From positions 2,418,001 through 2,482,000 of the forward strand of contig NC_020185.1 of assembly GCF_000315915.1 (NCBI RefSeq): a stretch of DNA of 64,000 bases, given 5' to 3'. Shown here piece after piece: positions 11,701 through 21,556 of this stretch. Origin of the DNA: Henningerozyma blattae CBS 6284. Lineage: Eukaryota > Ascomycota > Saccharomycetes > Saccharomycetales > Saccharomycetaceae. The translations under genes and the position numbers were made by a program. The notes beneath the pieces were generated by a model. It was given only the letters and a program-made list of their open reading frames with translations. It searched no databases and had not been told where the DNA came from. Numbering within the stretch: the first letter of the stretch is position 1; every line of letters starts with the position of its first letter.

Positions 11701-13362
11701 GCTACTGATAAGACTGCATTGCCACCTGTACCTGAACTTAAAGCTATGAATAGATTAAAGGAAAGCGGTGAATATTTCTCACCCTTTTTTTGTGATAATT
11801 CCATATTTTATAGGATTATTCTTGATGAAGGTCAAAATATTAAAAATAAAAATACTCAATGTGCAAGAGGATGTTGTTCACTTTTATCAACATATAGATG
11901 GATTTTATCTGGTACACCTATTCAGAATAATATGGATGAATTATATTCATTAATTCGATTTTTAAGAATTCCACCATATAATCGAGAAGAGAAATTTCAA
12001 AATGATATCTCTAGATATTTAAAAGTAACAAGGAATTTTGAATATGATCAAACTCATAAACAAAATGCCATGGGTAAAGTTCGTCTATTATTAAATGCTA
12101 TAATGTTAAGAAGAACAAAAGATGATAAAATCGATGGTGAACCAATTTTAGAATTACCACCTAAAAATGTTAATATTGAAATTACTGAATTTCAAAATGA
12201 AGAAAAAATATTTTATGATAGCTTAGAAAATAAAAATAAAGCTATTGCAAAAAGATTGTTAAAACAAAAATCTCGTGGTAATTATTCTAGTATATTAACA
12301 TTATTATTACGATTAAGACAAGCATGTTGTCATTCTGAGTTGGTAGTGATTGGAGAAGCTAAATCGGAAGATAAAAAAGTTGCTAATGGGAAAGATTTTA
12401 AAAAGGATTGGTTAAGATTATATAATTGTGTTAAAAAAATGAGTAATCAATCTAAAGACAATGTGGAAAAATCGTTAGAATCTATGTCTTGCCTATGGTG
12501 TCTTGAACAATTGGATCCTGAATCTTCATCTATTTTATCAGGTTGTGGACATCTTATATGTGATTCATGTATTGATTCATTTATTGAAGAAGCTTCCAAT
12601 GCATCTACAGCAAGAACAATTGAAAAAGGTATTCAATATTTACCTTGTAAATATTGTCAAAAATTAACTAATGAACAAGAAATTATTTCATATCGATTAT
12701 ATGATCAATCTATGAATCAACAAATATCTGAAGAAGAATTATATGGAGAATATTTAGAAGAGATGAGTCGACAAAGAGAAAGATTAAAGAATGTATATGT
12801 ACCGGATTTTGATAAATTAATACCATCAGCTAAAATCAATCAATGTTTAAATGTTATTAAAAAAGTATTTGCTAATTCAGATAATGAAAAAATTATAATT
12901 TTTTCTCAATTTACTACATTTTTTGATATATTACAACATTTTATTAAAAAGGAATTAAAAGTGTCATATTTGTTGTATAATGGATCTATGAATGCACAAC
13001 GAAGATCAGATGTTATTGCAGAGTTTTATAAGAAAATTGACAAGAGAATATTGTTAATCTCAATGAGAGCTGGTAATTCTGGGTTAACATTGACGTGTGC
13101 TAATCATGTAATTATTGTAGATCCGTTTTGGAATCCTTATGTGGAACAACAAGCACAAGATAGATGTTATAGAATTAGTCAAACAAGAGAAGTATTTGTA
13201 TATCGGTTATTTGTGAAGGATTCTGTAGAAGATAGAATTGTTGAATTACAAAATAGAAAGAAGGAAATGGTTGATGCAGCTATGGATGCAGATAAGATAA
13301 GGGCGATTAACCAATTAGGAACACGTGAATTGGGATTTTTATTTGGATTAAATTCTTTATAA
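8725..13362 (+). CDS. ULS1: Uls1-like SWI/SNF ATPase with RING finger, interrupted by two frameshifts
   Basis: This is a Swi2/Snf2-family translocase and SUMO-targeted ubiquitin ligase that clears sumoylated and stalled DNA-bound proteins. Read continuously it would be about 1545 residues, close to S. cerevisiae Uls1 (1619). The N-terminal part carries SUMO-interacting candidates: [13 protein letters not shown] (about residue 9), [10 protein letters not shown] (256-265) and VINLSDDD (333-340). A coiled coil follows. The ATPase begins near joined residue 870, with DDMGLGKT (Walker A, about 895) and LDEGQN (about 1033). A C3HC4 RING runs at about 1256-1312 ([17 protein letters not shown]). Helicase motifs [21 protein letters not shown] and [11 protein letters not shown] follow. 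The reading frame shifts at the A7 run 9895-9901 and returns at the A6 run 10101-10106. The 3' ATPase/RING part is intact. Synteny after SPR1 supports the name. Confidence 0.88.
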
Positions 13363-13827
13363 GGGGACAGACAAAGTAGGGGGGGGGAACCTTTATTGTT
13401 TTATTTTCCGTGTTGTGTTGTTTTCCGTCCCATTATTTTTTTTTCCGTGTTGTGTTGTTTTTCCTTTATTTTTTTTTTTCTTTATTTTTTTTTGTTTTAT
13501 TTATTTTTTTTTTGGTTTGAAATTTCAAGTTTTTCAAAATTCAAATTCAAGCTTGTAACTTTTTCGAGATATTGAAACCAAGGGTTATTTGTTAATATAA
13601 AATTGTAATATTAAAAAAAAAGTAATTCAAAATCATACACATAAACCTTAGTTTGGCTAAATAAGTATTGCACTTTATCTTTGATACGTCGGGAAAAAAA
13701 AAAAAACAAGACGTCATTTCATAATTAGATTTTAAAAGTTTGATTTTTTTTTTTTTTTACATTTGTACAGTATTCGTCCACTAGATATCTCCTTGGTCCC
13801 GCTCGTCCCGCTCGTCCCCTCTTCATA
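13363..13827. other. ULS1-ERV15 intergenic region rich in homopolymers
   Basis: About 465 bp with many long T and A runs, a G9 run near 13381 and a repeated CCGTGTTGTGTTGTTTT block at about 13407-13460. A short repeat of CCCGCTCGT lies just before the ERV15 start. In S. cerevisiae terms this spacer is a junction between chromosome XV and chromosome II gene order. No gene is visible. Confidence 0.5.
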
Positions 13828-14256
13828 ATGCATGGTGCTATTTTATTTGTTTTTGGTATGTTGGTGAACTGTATCGATCTATTCGGACAAGTTCATTTCA
13901 CAATATTATACGCTGATTTGGAGAGTGATTATATCAATCCTATTGAGCTATGTTCTAAAGTGAATAAGTTAATCCTACCAGAAGCCTGTGTGCAGGCGTT
14001 TTTGACATTATTGTTTTTATTTACTGGCCATTGGATTGTCTTTCTAGTTAATTTGCCAATTTTTGCTTATAATATTAAGAAAATATCCAGTAGGAACTAT
14101 TTGTTGGATGCAACAGAAATCTTTAGGACATTGAATAAGCACAAAAGAGAGAGCTTTTTGAAATTAGCGTTTTATGCGTTTATGTTTTTCTTTTATCTAT
14201 GGGGTATGATTATGGCATTGATAAATGAAGCAGATGATGATATGGTTGATGTGTGA
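13828..14256 (+). CDS. ERV15: Cornichon-family ER cargo receptor (Erv14/Erv15)
   Basis: A 142-residue membrane protein of the cornichon family. It packages transmembrane cargo such as Axl2 into COPII vesicles at ER exit sites. The family block [15 protein letters not shown], followed by [16 protein letters not shown], is at residues 19-51. Hydrophobic segments are near residues 1-20, 57-85 and 115-133. The [20 protein letters not shown] stretch, part of the COPII-binding loop region, is at about 93-112, and an acidic tail ends the protein. Length equals S. cerevisiae Erv14/Erv15 (138-142). The next genes are AME1 and NGR1, as next to S. cerevisiae ERV15, which decides the symbol; function may equal Erv14. 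The start is preceded by a C-rich leader. Confidence 0.93.
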   Translation: MHGAILFVFGMLVNCIDLFGQVHFTILYADLESDYINPIELCSKVNKLILPEACVQAFLTLLFLFTGHWIVFLVNLPIFAYNIKKISSRNYLLDATEIFRTLNKHKRESFLKLAFYAFMFFFYLWGMIMALINEADDDMVDV

Positions 14257-14296
14257 GGGTATATATGTATGTATGTGTATACGCGGTTATATAATT

Positions 14297-15397
14297 TCAA
14301 GAAATATTTTGCAAGTTTTTTTTCAATTGAATATTTAAATTTTTGATTTTTTGTAACAATCCATTGTTGGGGTTAATGAGATTGATTAGAGCGGTGGAGC
14401 TGCGAGGGTGATGTTGCGGGGGTATTTGATTGGATGGATCGGATGGGTTTAATATTGAATGATTTAAGTGTTTTATTGATTGGTTTAATTGCAATAAATG
14501 GGTGGGATCATGATTTTTGGTTGATAGTTGGAAATAGGTGAATTTCAACTGATTTAAAAGAGATCTTTTTTCCCAGATGGCGTTGTTTAAATACTCCTTT
14601 GTCTTGTGGAGAAGCTTGATCTTTTTAACGATCAAGTTGTTCGAGAGGTTGAGATCTAGCAAGAAGTTTGCGGAGAGTATAACTTTTGATATGAAATCGG
14701 AAAAGATTTTGACGTCTAGTTTGAGCAATAATTTTTGTAATAACGTTGAGTGGCGGCGGGTATTGTTGAATTCATCCGTGGCTTTGGGGATTAGGTTGGA
14801 GTGGAAGATGTTTTTGAAGATGGAGGTTAGAAGGTCGATGGTGGTGATGGAAACGATGGAGGAGTTTAGTTGGTTTAGAGAGTAGTGGTTGAAATTGAAA
14901 CTAGTGAGTTGGTTGTTTTCCACGGGTGGATTAGCAGGTGTGTTGTGTGTGGTGGAGTTGTGTGTGGTGGAGTTGTATGTGGTGGAGTTGTATGTGGTGG
15001 AGTTGTATGTAGTTTCCGTGGGTGGTGTCAAAAGAATGTTGAAATCTGGGTCGATGTAGGGGGGGGAAGAATTTGTTGCCAATACTGGAGGCGAATCGGG
15101 GGGCGAATCGGGGGGCAAAGCGCCGGCGCTGGGCGCAGGGCTGGCGTTGGATAGCAGCTTGCTGGGTAATGCTGCTTCGTATTGTGGATCCACTGTTGTG
15201 TTTCTAGCAATGGTAGTATTGCTGCCGATGGTGACATCGAGTGTAGAGTCGGAAGTCTCAAAGACATTGGTAAAGGACAGGTTCGGCTTGGGCGAGGGTT
15301 TTGTCACTTTGGCGGAAGTAGCAAGAGAGGCGGCATCGGGTAGTCTGTTGCTGCCTCTAAGACGCTGTTGCAGTTTGAGCAATCGTCTCTGGTCCAT
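14297..15397 (-). CDS. AME1: Ame1-like (CENP-U) inner kinetochore protein
   Basis: A 366-residue homologue of Ame1, the CENP-U subunit of the COMA complex that links centromeric nucleosomes to the Mis12/MIND complex. The first 18 residues (MDQRRLLKLQQRLRGSNR) keep the basic Arg-rich MIND-binding motif of Ame1. At about residues 175-206 the block LNSSIVSITTIDLLTSIF, then NLIPKA, parallels S. cerevisiae LSSSITSVTTIDVLSSLF. A coiled-coil half follows, then a C-terminal NPNNGLLQKI block. The middle (about 60-165) is disordered, with a 15-bp repeat encoding TTYNS/TTHNS. The gene ends 40 bp from convergent ERV15 and is divergent from NGR1, the S. cerevisiae order. Its 5' third is unusually G/C-rich, unlike its 3' half. 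Confidence 0.9.
   Translation of the reverse strand: MDQRRLLKLQQRLRGSNRLPDAASLATSAKVTKPSPKPNLSFTNVFETSDSTLDVTIGSNTTIARNTTVDPQYEAALPSKLLSNASPAPSAGALPPDSPPDSPPVLATNSSPPYIDPDFNILLTPPTETTYNSTTYNSTTYNSTTHNSTTHNTPANPPVENNQLTSFNFNHYSLNQLNSSIVSITTIDLLTSIFKNIFHSNLIPKATDEFNNTRRHSTLLQKLLLKLDVKIFSDFISKVILSANFLLDLNLSNNLIVKKIKLLHKTKEYLNNAIWEKRSLLNQLKFTYFQLSTKNHDPTHLLQLNQSIKHLNHSILNPSDPSNQIPPQHHPRSSTALINLINPNNGLLQKIKNLNIQLKKNLQNIS
14946..15010 (-). repeat. 15-bp coding minisatellite in AME1
   Basis: Four tandem 15-bp units (plus-strand form TRTGTGGTGGAGTTG, with a partial fifth) encode repeated Asn-Ser-Thr-Thr-Tyr/His in the disordered middle of Ame1. Unit length is a multiple of three, so copy number can change without a frameshift. 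Confidence 0.9.
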
Positions 15398-15407
15398 ATT
15401 GGCGGCA

Positions 15408-15459
15408 CGTGTCGATGGCGCGTGTCGATGGTGCGTGTCGATGGTGCGTGTCGACGGCG
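15408..15459 (+). repeat. 13-bp tandem repeat, four copies
   Basis: Four head-to-tail copies of CGTGTCGATGGYG, the last with one extra substitution, start 11 bp upstream of the AME1 start codon. They would lie in the AME1 leader or core promoter. Confidence 0.9.
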
Positions 15460-16048
15460 CCTATAGCAGGGCATCATCATCGCCTTGTGTGTATATATAT
15501 AGAGAGAGCAAGACAAGAGCAAGACAAGAGCTATTTCTGAAGCGTCCTTCCGCGTCATTTCGCGTCGCGTCGCGTCACGTGCCGGTGCCATTTTTCGATT
15601 TCCGTTTGCGCAAAAATCGAGGAAAACGCCACGAACGGGATGGGAAACGGATGGGAAACGGCGGGGTAACACGAACGGCGCAGCCTCTTGACTGCACTGT
15701 GCTTTGCATCACGCCGAAGCAACACCCATCGCTCCCTGTTGCCATGGCACGGCCGGCATTGTACGGCTGGCCCACTACGGCTGGCCCAAACCACCCGCAG
15801 ATCTCCTGCCGAGATCTGCCACCCTGACGCCAACGCCGCAGCCACAATGGCCAGGCTCAGCCGTGCACCCCACACTCCCCCCGTGCACCCCGCTGGCGCG
15901 CCCGTGCACCTCCGCCGTCCGCCCGTGCCTCCGCGCCCTGCTGCACGTGGTGCCCGGAGACGCTGGGGCGTTTTCGTCCCCTGTCTGCTGTCTCTTTTTC
16001 CTCCGCTTTTCCCTCCGCTTTTCCCTCTTTTAATGCCGGATCGATCCG

Positions 16049-16096
16049 TTCGCTCTTTCGCTCTTTCGCCCTTTCGCTCTTTCGCTCTTTCGCTCA
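16049..16096 (+). repeat. Octamer array TTCGCTCT, six copies, before the NGR1 TATA box
   Basis: Six consecutive 8-bp units, of which four are perfect TTCGCTCT (the third is TTCGCCCT, the last TTCGCTCA). They end 10 bp before the TATATAAA element of NGR1. The pyrimidine-rich strand is the coding strand. Confidence 0.9.
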
Positions 16097-16185
16097 CTCG
16101 CAGCACTATATAAACAGCTCAGCAAGAACCTCCGCCATTAGCACCGCCTCTCATTGGACTTGCTCACTCGATCACCGCCACGCCC

Positions 16186-17970
16186 ATGTCCCTGGAAATC
16201 CCACATCCACCCTCCACCACTGTCTCCTCCTCGGCCGAGCCGCCGCGCACGCTGTGGATGGGCGACCTCGACCCACACTTCGACGAGCTCACCATCCAGA
16301 AGATCTGGCACGTGATCCACCTGCCGGTCAGTGTCAAGCTTATCAGGGCCAAGAAGAACCTGTTGATTCCGTGCTCGTCGACCGATGGCCTGGAGGGTGA
16401 GCCAGTGGCCAGCGCGAGTGCGAGTGCGAGTGCGAGTGCGAGTGCGAGTGCAAGCACTGGTGCAAGCACCGGTGCCAGTGCAAGCTCCAGTGGCAGCACC
16501 GGCTCTGCAGACCGCATCTCCATCAACGGCGTCTCCTTCATCGACCCAAACACCACCCAGCTCCACCATGCAGGCTACTGTTTTGTAGAGTTTGCCAACC
16601 AAGTAGACGCCAAATTCGCTCTCTCGCTCAACTCCTCGCCCATCCCCAACTTCTACTCCTCATCGATAAGTCTCCACACAAACCCTAACAACAACCGAAA
16701 TTTCAGACTCAATTGGGCCTCTGGCGCCACTCTCAACTCGTCCATCCCTTTAACTCCCGAATTCTCTCTCTTTGTGGGCGACTTGTCACCTCTCGTCACA
16801 GAAGCCGATCTGCTCTCGTTATTCCAGAAAAAATTCAAATCTGTCAAGACCGTGAGAGTCATGACAGATCCTATAACAGGCACTTCCAGATGTTTCGGCT
16901 TTATTCGCTTCACCGATGAATTGGAGAGAAAAAACGCCTTGATCGAGATGAATGGCATTTGGTGCAATGGTAGACCTCTGCGCGTCGCTTATGCAACTCC
17001 GAGAAATAATTCCATAACAAATATCAACAATAATTTGTTGCAAGATGAGGCAAGAACACAGGCGCAATTGCAATTGCAACAGCAGTTGCAATTGCAGTCA
17101 CAACAGCACTCCCAACAGCTCTCCCAACAAGCGCATGCCCACCCTCAACTACAACCTCTGCTGATGAAAACTGTCAATAATATCCTCAACACTCCCTCGA
17201 TCCCTGCTCCTCCCTCTGCTGCCCCGTCCACAACCCCTACTCACAACAACAACACTCTATTCATCACCGGTAAACTTCAAAACTTGAACGAATATCACTT
17301 GTTGTCCATGTTTAGTCCATTCGGCAAGATTTTACACATTTCAATCCAAAACAACCCTTCCTCTTCCACCACCACCACCCCGTCCTCCGCCGCCGCCGCT
17401 GCTGCTGCCGCCGCCGCCGCCGCCTCCTCCTCCTCCTCCTCCTCCTCCTCCTCCTCCTCCCTTCAGGATCCTTTTGCCATCATCGTTTATGAGAATTTCA
17501 AGGATGCAGATTGTGCTATCAAAAACATGCAAGGTCTTACCATCGGAAACTCCATCAAGCTCAACATTTCTTGGTCCTTGAACGATTCACAACAAGAACA
17601 CAACAGATCAAACTCGTTTGAAAAGCAACAACCTCAATTCGAAAGACAGCCACCGTTTGATCGTGCAAACTCATTCTCCTACGTCTTGGACAACTACATG
17701 ACAAGCTCTTCCTCTTCCACTTCATCTTTCCCCATGAGAAATAACTCTTTAAATTATTTATTTTCCAATCCAAATACAAACACTCCTCAGTTGCCCTCCC
17801 CTGACGCAACTGTCATTTCTCCACAATTTAATACTAATATTCCATTACAGGACAATTTTGCCACTTATAACAAAAATATTTATTCCAATTCAACAAACTC
17901 AAACACACCGCCTACAAACGCCCCCACAAATACTAACGAAGTTTATTTCAATAGATTTGCTTTTCCTTAG
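16186..17970 (+). CDS. NGR1: Ngr1-like RNA-binding protein with three RRMs
   Basis: A 594-residue homologue of Ngr1/Rbp1, a cytoplasmic RNA-binding repressor that promotes decay of some mRNAs, including porin mRNA. RRM1 spans about residues 21-175 and is split by the insertion typical of Ngr1. It starts RTLWMGDLDPHFDE and resumes at HHAGYCFVEF; the insertion here contains a long Ala-Ser alternation from GAGTGC codons. RRM2 (about 192-275) is canonical with LFVGDLSP and SRCFGFIRF. A Gln-rich linker follows. RRM3 (about 355-462) begins TLFITGKLQNLNE but is interrupted by Ala and Ser homopolymers before its RNP1-like strand. The C-terminus is Asn-rich. The 5' coding third is G/C-rich with G/C-ending codons, and this fades toward the 3' end. 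Position after AME1 fits S. cerevisiae YBR212W. Confidence 0.93.
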   Translation: MSLEIPHPPSTTVSSSAEPPRTLWMGDLDPHFDELTIQKIWHVIHLPVSVKLIRAKKNLLIPCSSTDGLEGEPVASASASASASASASASTGASTGASASSSGSTGSADRISINGVSFIDPNTTQLHHAGYCFVEFANQVDAKFALSLNSSPIPNFYSSSISLHTNPNNNRNFRLNWASGATLNSSIPLTPEFSLFVGDLSPLVTEADLLSLFQKKFKSVKTVRVMTDPITGTSRCFGFIRFTDELERKNALIEMNGIWCNGRPLRVAYATPRNNSITNINNNLLQDEARTQAQLQLQQQLQLQSQQHSQQLSQQAHAHPQLQPLLMKTVNNILNTPSIPAPPSAAPSTTPTHNNNTLFITGKLQNLNEYHLLSMFSPFGKILHISIQNNPSSSTTTTPSSAAAAAAAAAAAASSSSSSSSSSSSLQDPFAIIVYENFKDADCAIKNMQGLTIGNSIKLNISWSLNDSQQEHNRSNSFEKQQPQFERQPPFDRANSFSYVLDNYMTSSSSSTSSFPMRNNSLNYLFSNPNTNTPQLPSPDATVISPQFNTNIPLQDNFATYNKNIYSNSTNSNTPPTNAPTNTNEVYFNRFAFP

Positions 17971-19149
17971 CCTTTATTATAAACTTATACATATTCTACA
18001 CACACATCTATGTTTTATTGTTATTGTCTTTTTTTTTCCCCTCTGTTTCTTTTCCCTTTGCAAGTTTTTTTCCTACTCCCCCCCCCCTTATTGTTTATGT
18101 CGTTTCCTGTTTAAATTCATTTCTTTTCCTCTTTATATTCCTCCCCTTTTAATCCGTTATCGTTTCGTTTAGTGTTTTAAAAATCAATCAATCCTTTTAT
18201 GTAATTACAAGTATTTTTTTTGTATTAACTTTGTCTCTCCTTTCTCTCCTTTCTCTATCTCTCTCCACCTCATCACTTCTCCTTCCCCCCCCCCCCCCAC
18301 ATATCTTTGTTTAATATACATTGTCTTGATATTATTCTTTTATAATTTTGTTAACGAATTTTTTTTTATTACGTTTTATTTAAAAGTTTGATTTTATTAT
18401 TTTTTTTATTCTCTTTAATTTTTTTTTTTGTAATTTAATACATAGACTTTATAAAAAAAAAAAAAAAAAACTTAATATATATAGATAACCATTATCCTAT
18501 ATCCTTTATCCTTTCTATTTTTTTTTTGGAGTTTTGTCTACGTGACATATATGGCTTCACATTCTATACATCTGAGATGTGTATAGTTTAACTCACTTCC
18601 TTTTCTGATTGTCTCGGAACACTAACGACAAACAGTTAACGTCATCTCGGAGTGATAATTGTACTAAAGCAAGAAGTTGTTCCCTTTTTCTTTTTATTCA
18701 AAACATATAAAATGAGTATAAAAAGACAACTAAACTTGTCTCTAGATTAATCTCTCTCTGTATATTTGAATTTATTGAGGCTAACCTTTGGTCTATATCG
18801 AGGGTAAACCAATATAGTTTTGAGGGATAAACTCAAATTTGCAAGATCAAATTTGCAAGATCAAATTTGAATTTTTTTTCCTCCCTCTTTAATGGCAGAT
18901 CCAGTTCACAGGTGCTGCGTTTGTTTTGCGTTTGTTTTGCGTTTGTTTTGCGTTTGTTTTTTTTGCAATTCAACCAGTTTAAAGAAACATAGGCTTGCTA
19001 CACCTTCCTTCGATAACATAGATACCATGATGTAACAATACTAAATCGCCAATTTTATAATTGGGTATTTTTTATATTATTAGCTTGGAGTTCCATGTTT
19101 TCTTTTACAATAGATAGGAGGTAAATAACGAGATAGTTTTTCAAGGTCT
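17971..19149. other. NGR1 downstream region with pyrimidine tracts and a possible old LTR
   Basis: The first 500 bp are T/C-rich with long homopolymers, as in a 3' untranslated and termination region. Around 18540-18900 the composition changes. The segment starts GTGACATATATGG, has a near-palindrome at about 18562-18584 and a TATAAAA element near 18719, and could be a decayed LTR; this is weak. A 14-bp repeat containing CAAGATCAAATTTG sits at about 18834-18869. No protein gene is visible. Confidence 0.4.
18917..18960 (+). repeat. 11-bp tandem repeat GCGTTTGTTTT, four copies
   Basis: Four perfect consecutive copies of the 11-bp unit lie in the gene-free flank of the transposon relics. Confidence 0.95.
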
Positions 19150-21556
19150 AAGTTATTTCAACAACTGACTCACTTCTAGAGGATAATACATTACTCGTAT
19201 CTATCTATACTTCATTGAGGAAAACACATTACTAGTATTCAAACGGTGTAATGAGCTTTGCAAAATACTGCAAACTCCAATTGTGAGAGGAAACTATCTC
19301 ATTGAAACCATTAACAATATATTATTCGTTGCTTTGATTTGGCCATCACTTTTTGGATGATTCGTTGAGAATAGTTTTAATTGTATATTTAGATGTTCCA
19401 TAAGCATCAATAGTAAAACTTACTCAGAAACGGAAATCCTGTGATAACACAAGTCAAATCAATAAAGTAAATTTATTATTTCATGGGAGATACGATATTT
19501 ATTTATTGTAATGGAATGGGCTCACTCCATTATCCACTATAACCAAATATCATATTCATCTTGGTATATCTTTCCATCAACTGACATTATAAACGGCTTT
19601 TTTTCACATAATATCTACTGCCATAGAATGCCAGTAATACAACCAACATATTTTTGTTTATCGTTGTATTTTCCCCGAAATGACCACCTTGTAGCATAGC
19701 TAAAAGACTTTTCTTTCGTGACATTGGAACGCATACTCTATCTTCATATTTTTCAAAACATTTGATTCAAATACGTATCTCTCTATTCCTTTCTTTGCAA
19801 ACTTAAATTTCTTCAAATATTTCTGGAATAAAGTTCTATTTTCATCACTTATGTCTGGATTAATACCTAACCGAACCAAAACAGCAGCAGACCAGGGATC
19901 TTTAGATAATTCCGGTAACCATTCCGTGGGTGTTATACTCTCCAGTTGTGAAATTGGACACATATCTTGCTGGTTTAATAACATTGATCTCAGCTGGGCG
20001 ACTCAATGCGTCTTCCACGACATTATTACCACCTTTTTATGTACTATAGTTTAAAGTCAAATTCTCCTAAGAAATCCAACCAACGAACAACACGTTTGGA
20101 TGGTTCCTTTAAACTATGATACGAAAGCAGGGAAATGGGATCTGTACGGAGTATAAATCTGTGCCCGTGCAGATAATATCTAAAATGATCCAAATTCGAA
20201 ATAATAGCCAATAATTCTAATTCACCAACCGCATATCTACTCTGTGTATCGGAGACAGTTTTTAAATAGTACCCGATTACGCTTTTTAATTTATCATTTA
20301 CCATACGTTCTAATACACCACTAATAGCTACAATACTAGCATCTGTTGTCAACCTGTAAGTATCACCTGGAACAAATGGTACCGGAACTGTCGCAGAACT
20401 TAACAAATTTTTTAGCTCATTTACTGCGTTTGACTGTATTTCACCCCATTCACATTTCTTTGAGACATATTGGATTATAGGTTTCGAAATCGCACTGCAA
20501 TTCTTGATAAAACTTTGATAGTAATTAACTATTTCTAAAAAAAACTTTGAGCAGTTTTAATACTATTTGACATTGGATGATTCTTTATTGCTTTAGTTTT
20601 TTCATCTATTACAGATATACCTTTTGCACTGATCGTATGGCCTAAGAACTCAACGGTGTCTTGCAGAAAATGACACTTCTTCTTTTTACATACTAGTTTG
20701 GCATCCTTTATTCTCTGTAGTACCATTCGTAAGTTATTCATATGTTGTTCTTTAATTTGTAAAGAAATTAAAACATCATCTAAATACACATTGACATTTG
20801 GAATATTACCTTGAACCTGTTGCATATAGCGCGAAAAAGTTTCAGGGGCGTTGCAGAGACCAATAGGCATGACTTTTTAATGATAATTACCAACCAGAGT
20901 CGTAAAACCAGTTAACTTCTCAGATTCGTGGTTCATGGGGATTTGATGTTAACCTGAATGTAAATCTAGCGTTGAGAATATGGTAAACTCGCCAATTTTA
21001 GCAAAATAAATCATCTATTCTGGGTATTGAGAAAGGATCTTTTATGGTACTTTTGTTCAATTGGCGGAAATCAACTACCATACAACAAGAACCATCTTAC
21101 TTTTTCACTAGTAAGACTAGAGATGACTATGGACTATCACCATTAACAATAAAACTTTTTTTCTCTTAAATCTTCAATGATACTTTCACTTTCCTGAATT
21201 GACGATGGTATCAGTCTATACAGAGGGAATTTTGGTAAAAGATGGATAAAGCAACTTCAAATATTTAGATACGACTGGGAAATCAACAATAACTTTATTA
21301 ACGATATAACTGGAGATAAATGCAGCAGCAGAAAATTTGGAACCATTAACTTCGCAACCACAAACCGTTGCAATAAAAGTGGAAAAACGACGACTAAGAA
21401 GAGCACTAGACCAGACAAAGGGTTCGACGGGTTAAGTAGGCCAGTTATTAGCACGAGCACTATCAGAACTGATAAGCGATGTAGCATTACCTGAATCAAG
21501 CAAAACATCAAAAGATATATCACTAATCTAACAGGATTGTTCAAGGCGACGACCAA
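19150..21556 (-). mobile_element. Degenerate Ty3/gypsy retrotransposon pol relic (copy A)
   Basis: Read on the minus strand, pieces of a Ty3-type pol occur in the right order. An aspartic-protease-like DVLLDSGNAT lies near 21,500. Reverse transcriptase appears at 20535-20870 with MPIGLCNAPETFSRYMQ and the catalytic YLDD, then FLGHTISAKGI. RNase H is at 20044-20406 with LTTDAS, YAVGELELLA and VVRWLDFLGEFDF. The integrase end, including GGHFGE near 19,690 and a scrambled catalytic-core end, runs to about 19,150. Stops and frameshifts break every domain. No gag and no intact LTR were found at either edge. It is a dead element, dated by its decay as older than a polymorphic insertion (inference). 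Confidence 0.85.

Larger units (their letters stand above)
15398..16185. promoter_or_regulatory. G/C-rich divergent promoter between AME1 and NGR1
   Basis: This 788-bp region is far richer in G and C than the rest of the window. The high G/C extends into the 5' parts of both flanking genes (roughly 15,030-16,560). It contains a 13-bp repeat (15408-15459), an octamer array (16049-16096), a TATATAAA box at 16107-16114 about 72 bp before the NGR1 start, and a (TA)n element near 15489-15500 about 90 bp from the AME1 start. Many overlapping open frames on both strands here are a by-product of G/C richness and are not called as genes. Confidence 0.7.

Noticed and set aside
15147..16113. Several overlapping frames of 90-226 codons on both strands around the AME1-NGR1 promoter
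   Set aside because: G/C-rich DNA has few stop codons, so long chance frames are expected. None shows a domain, and they overlap each other and the real genes.
18541..18900. Solo LTR downstream of NGR1
   Set aside because: It has a TATA-like box and a start similar to the LTR at 23,707, but no paired end or flanking duplication could be found. It is mentioned only as a weak possibility in the regional entry.
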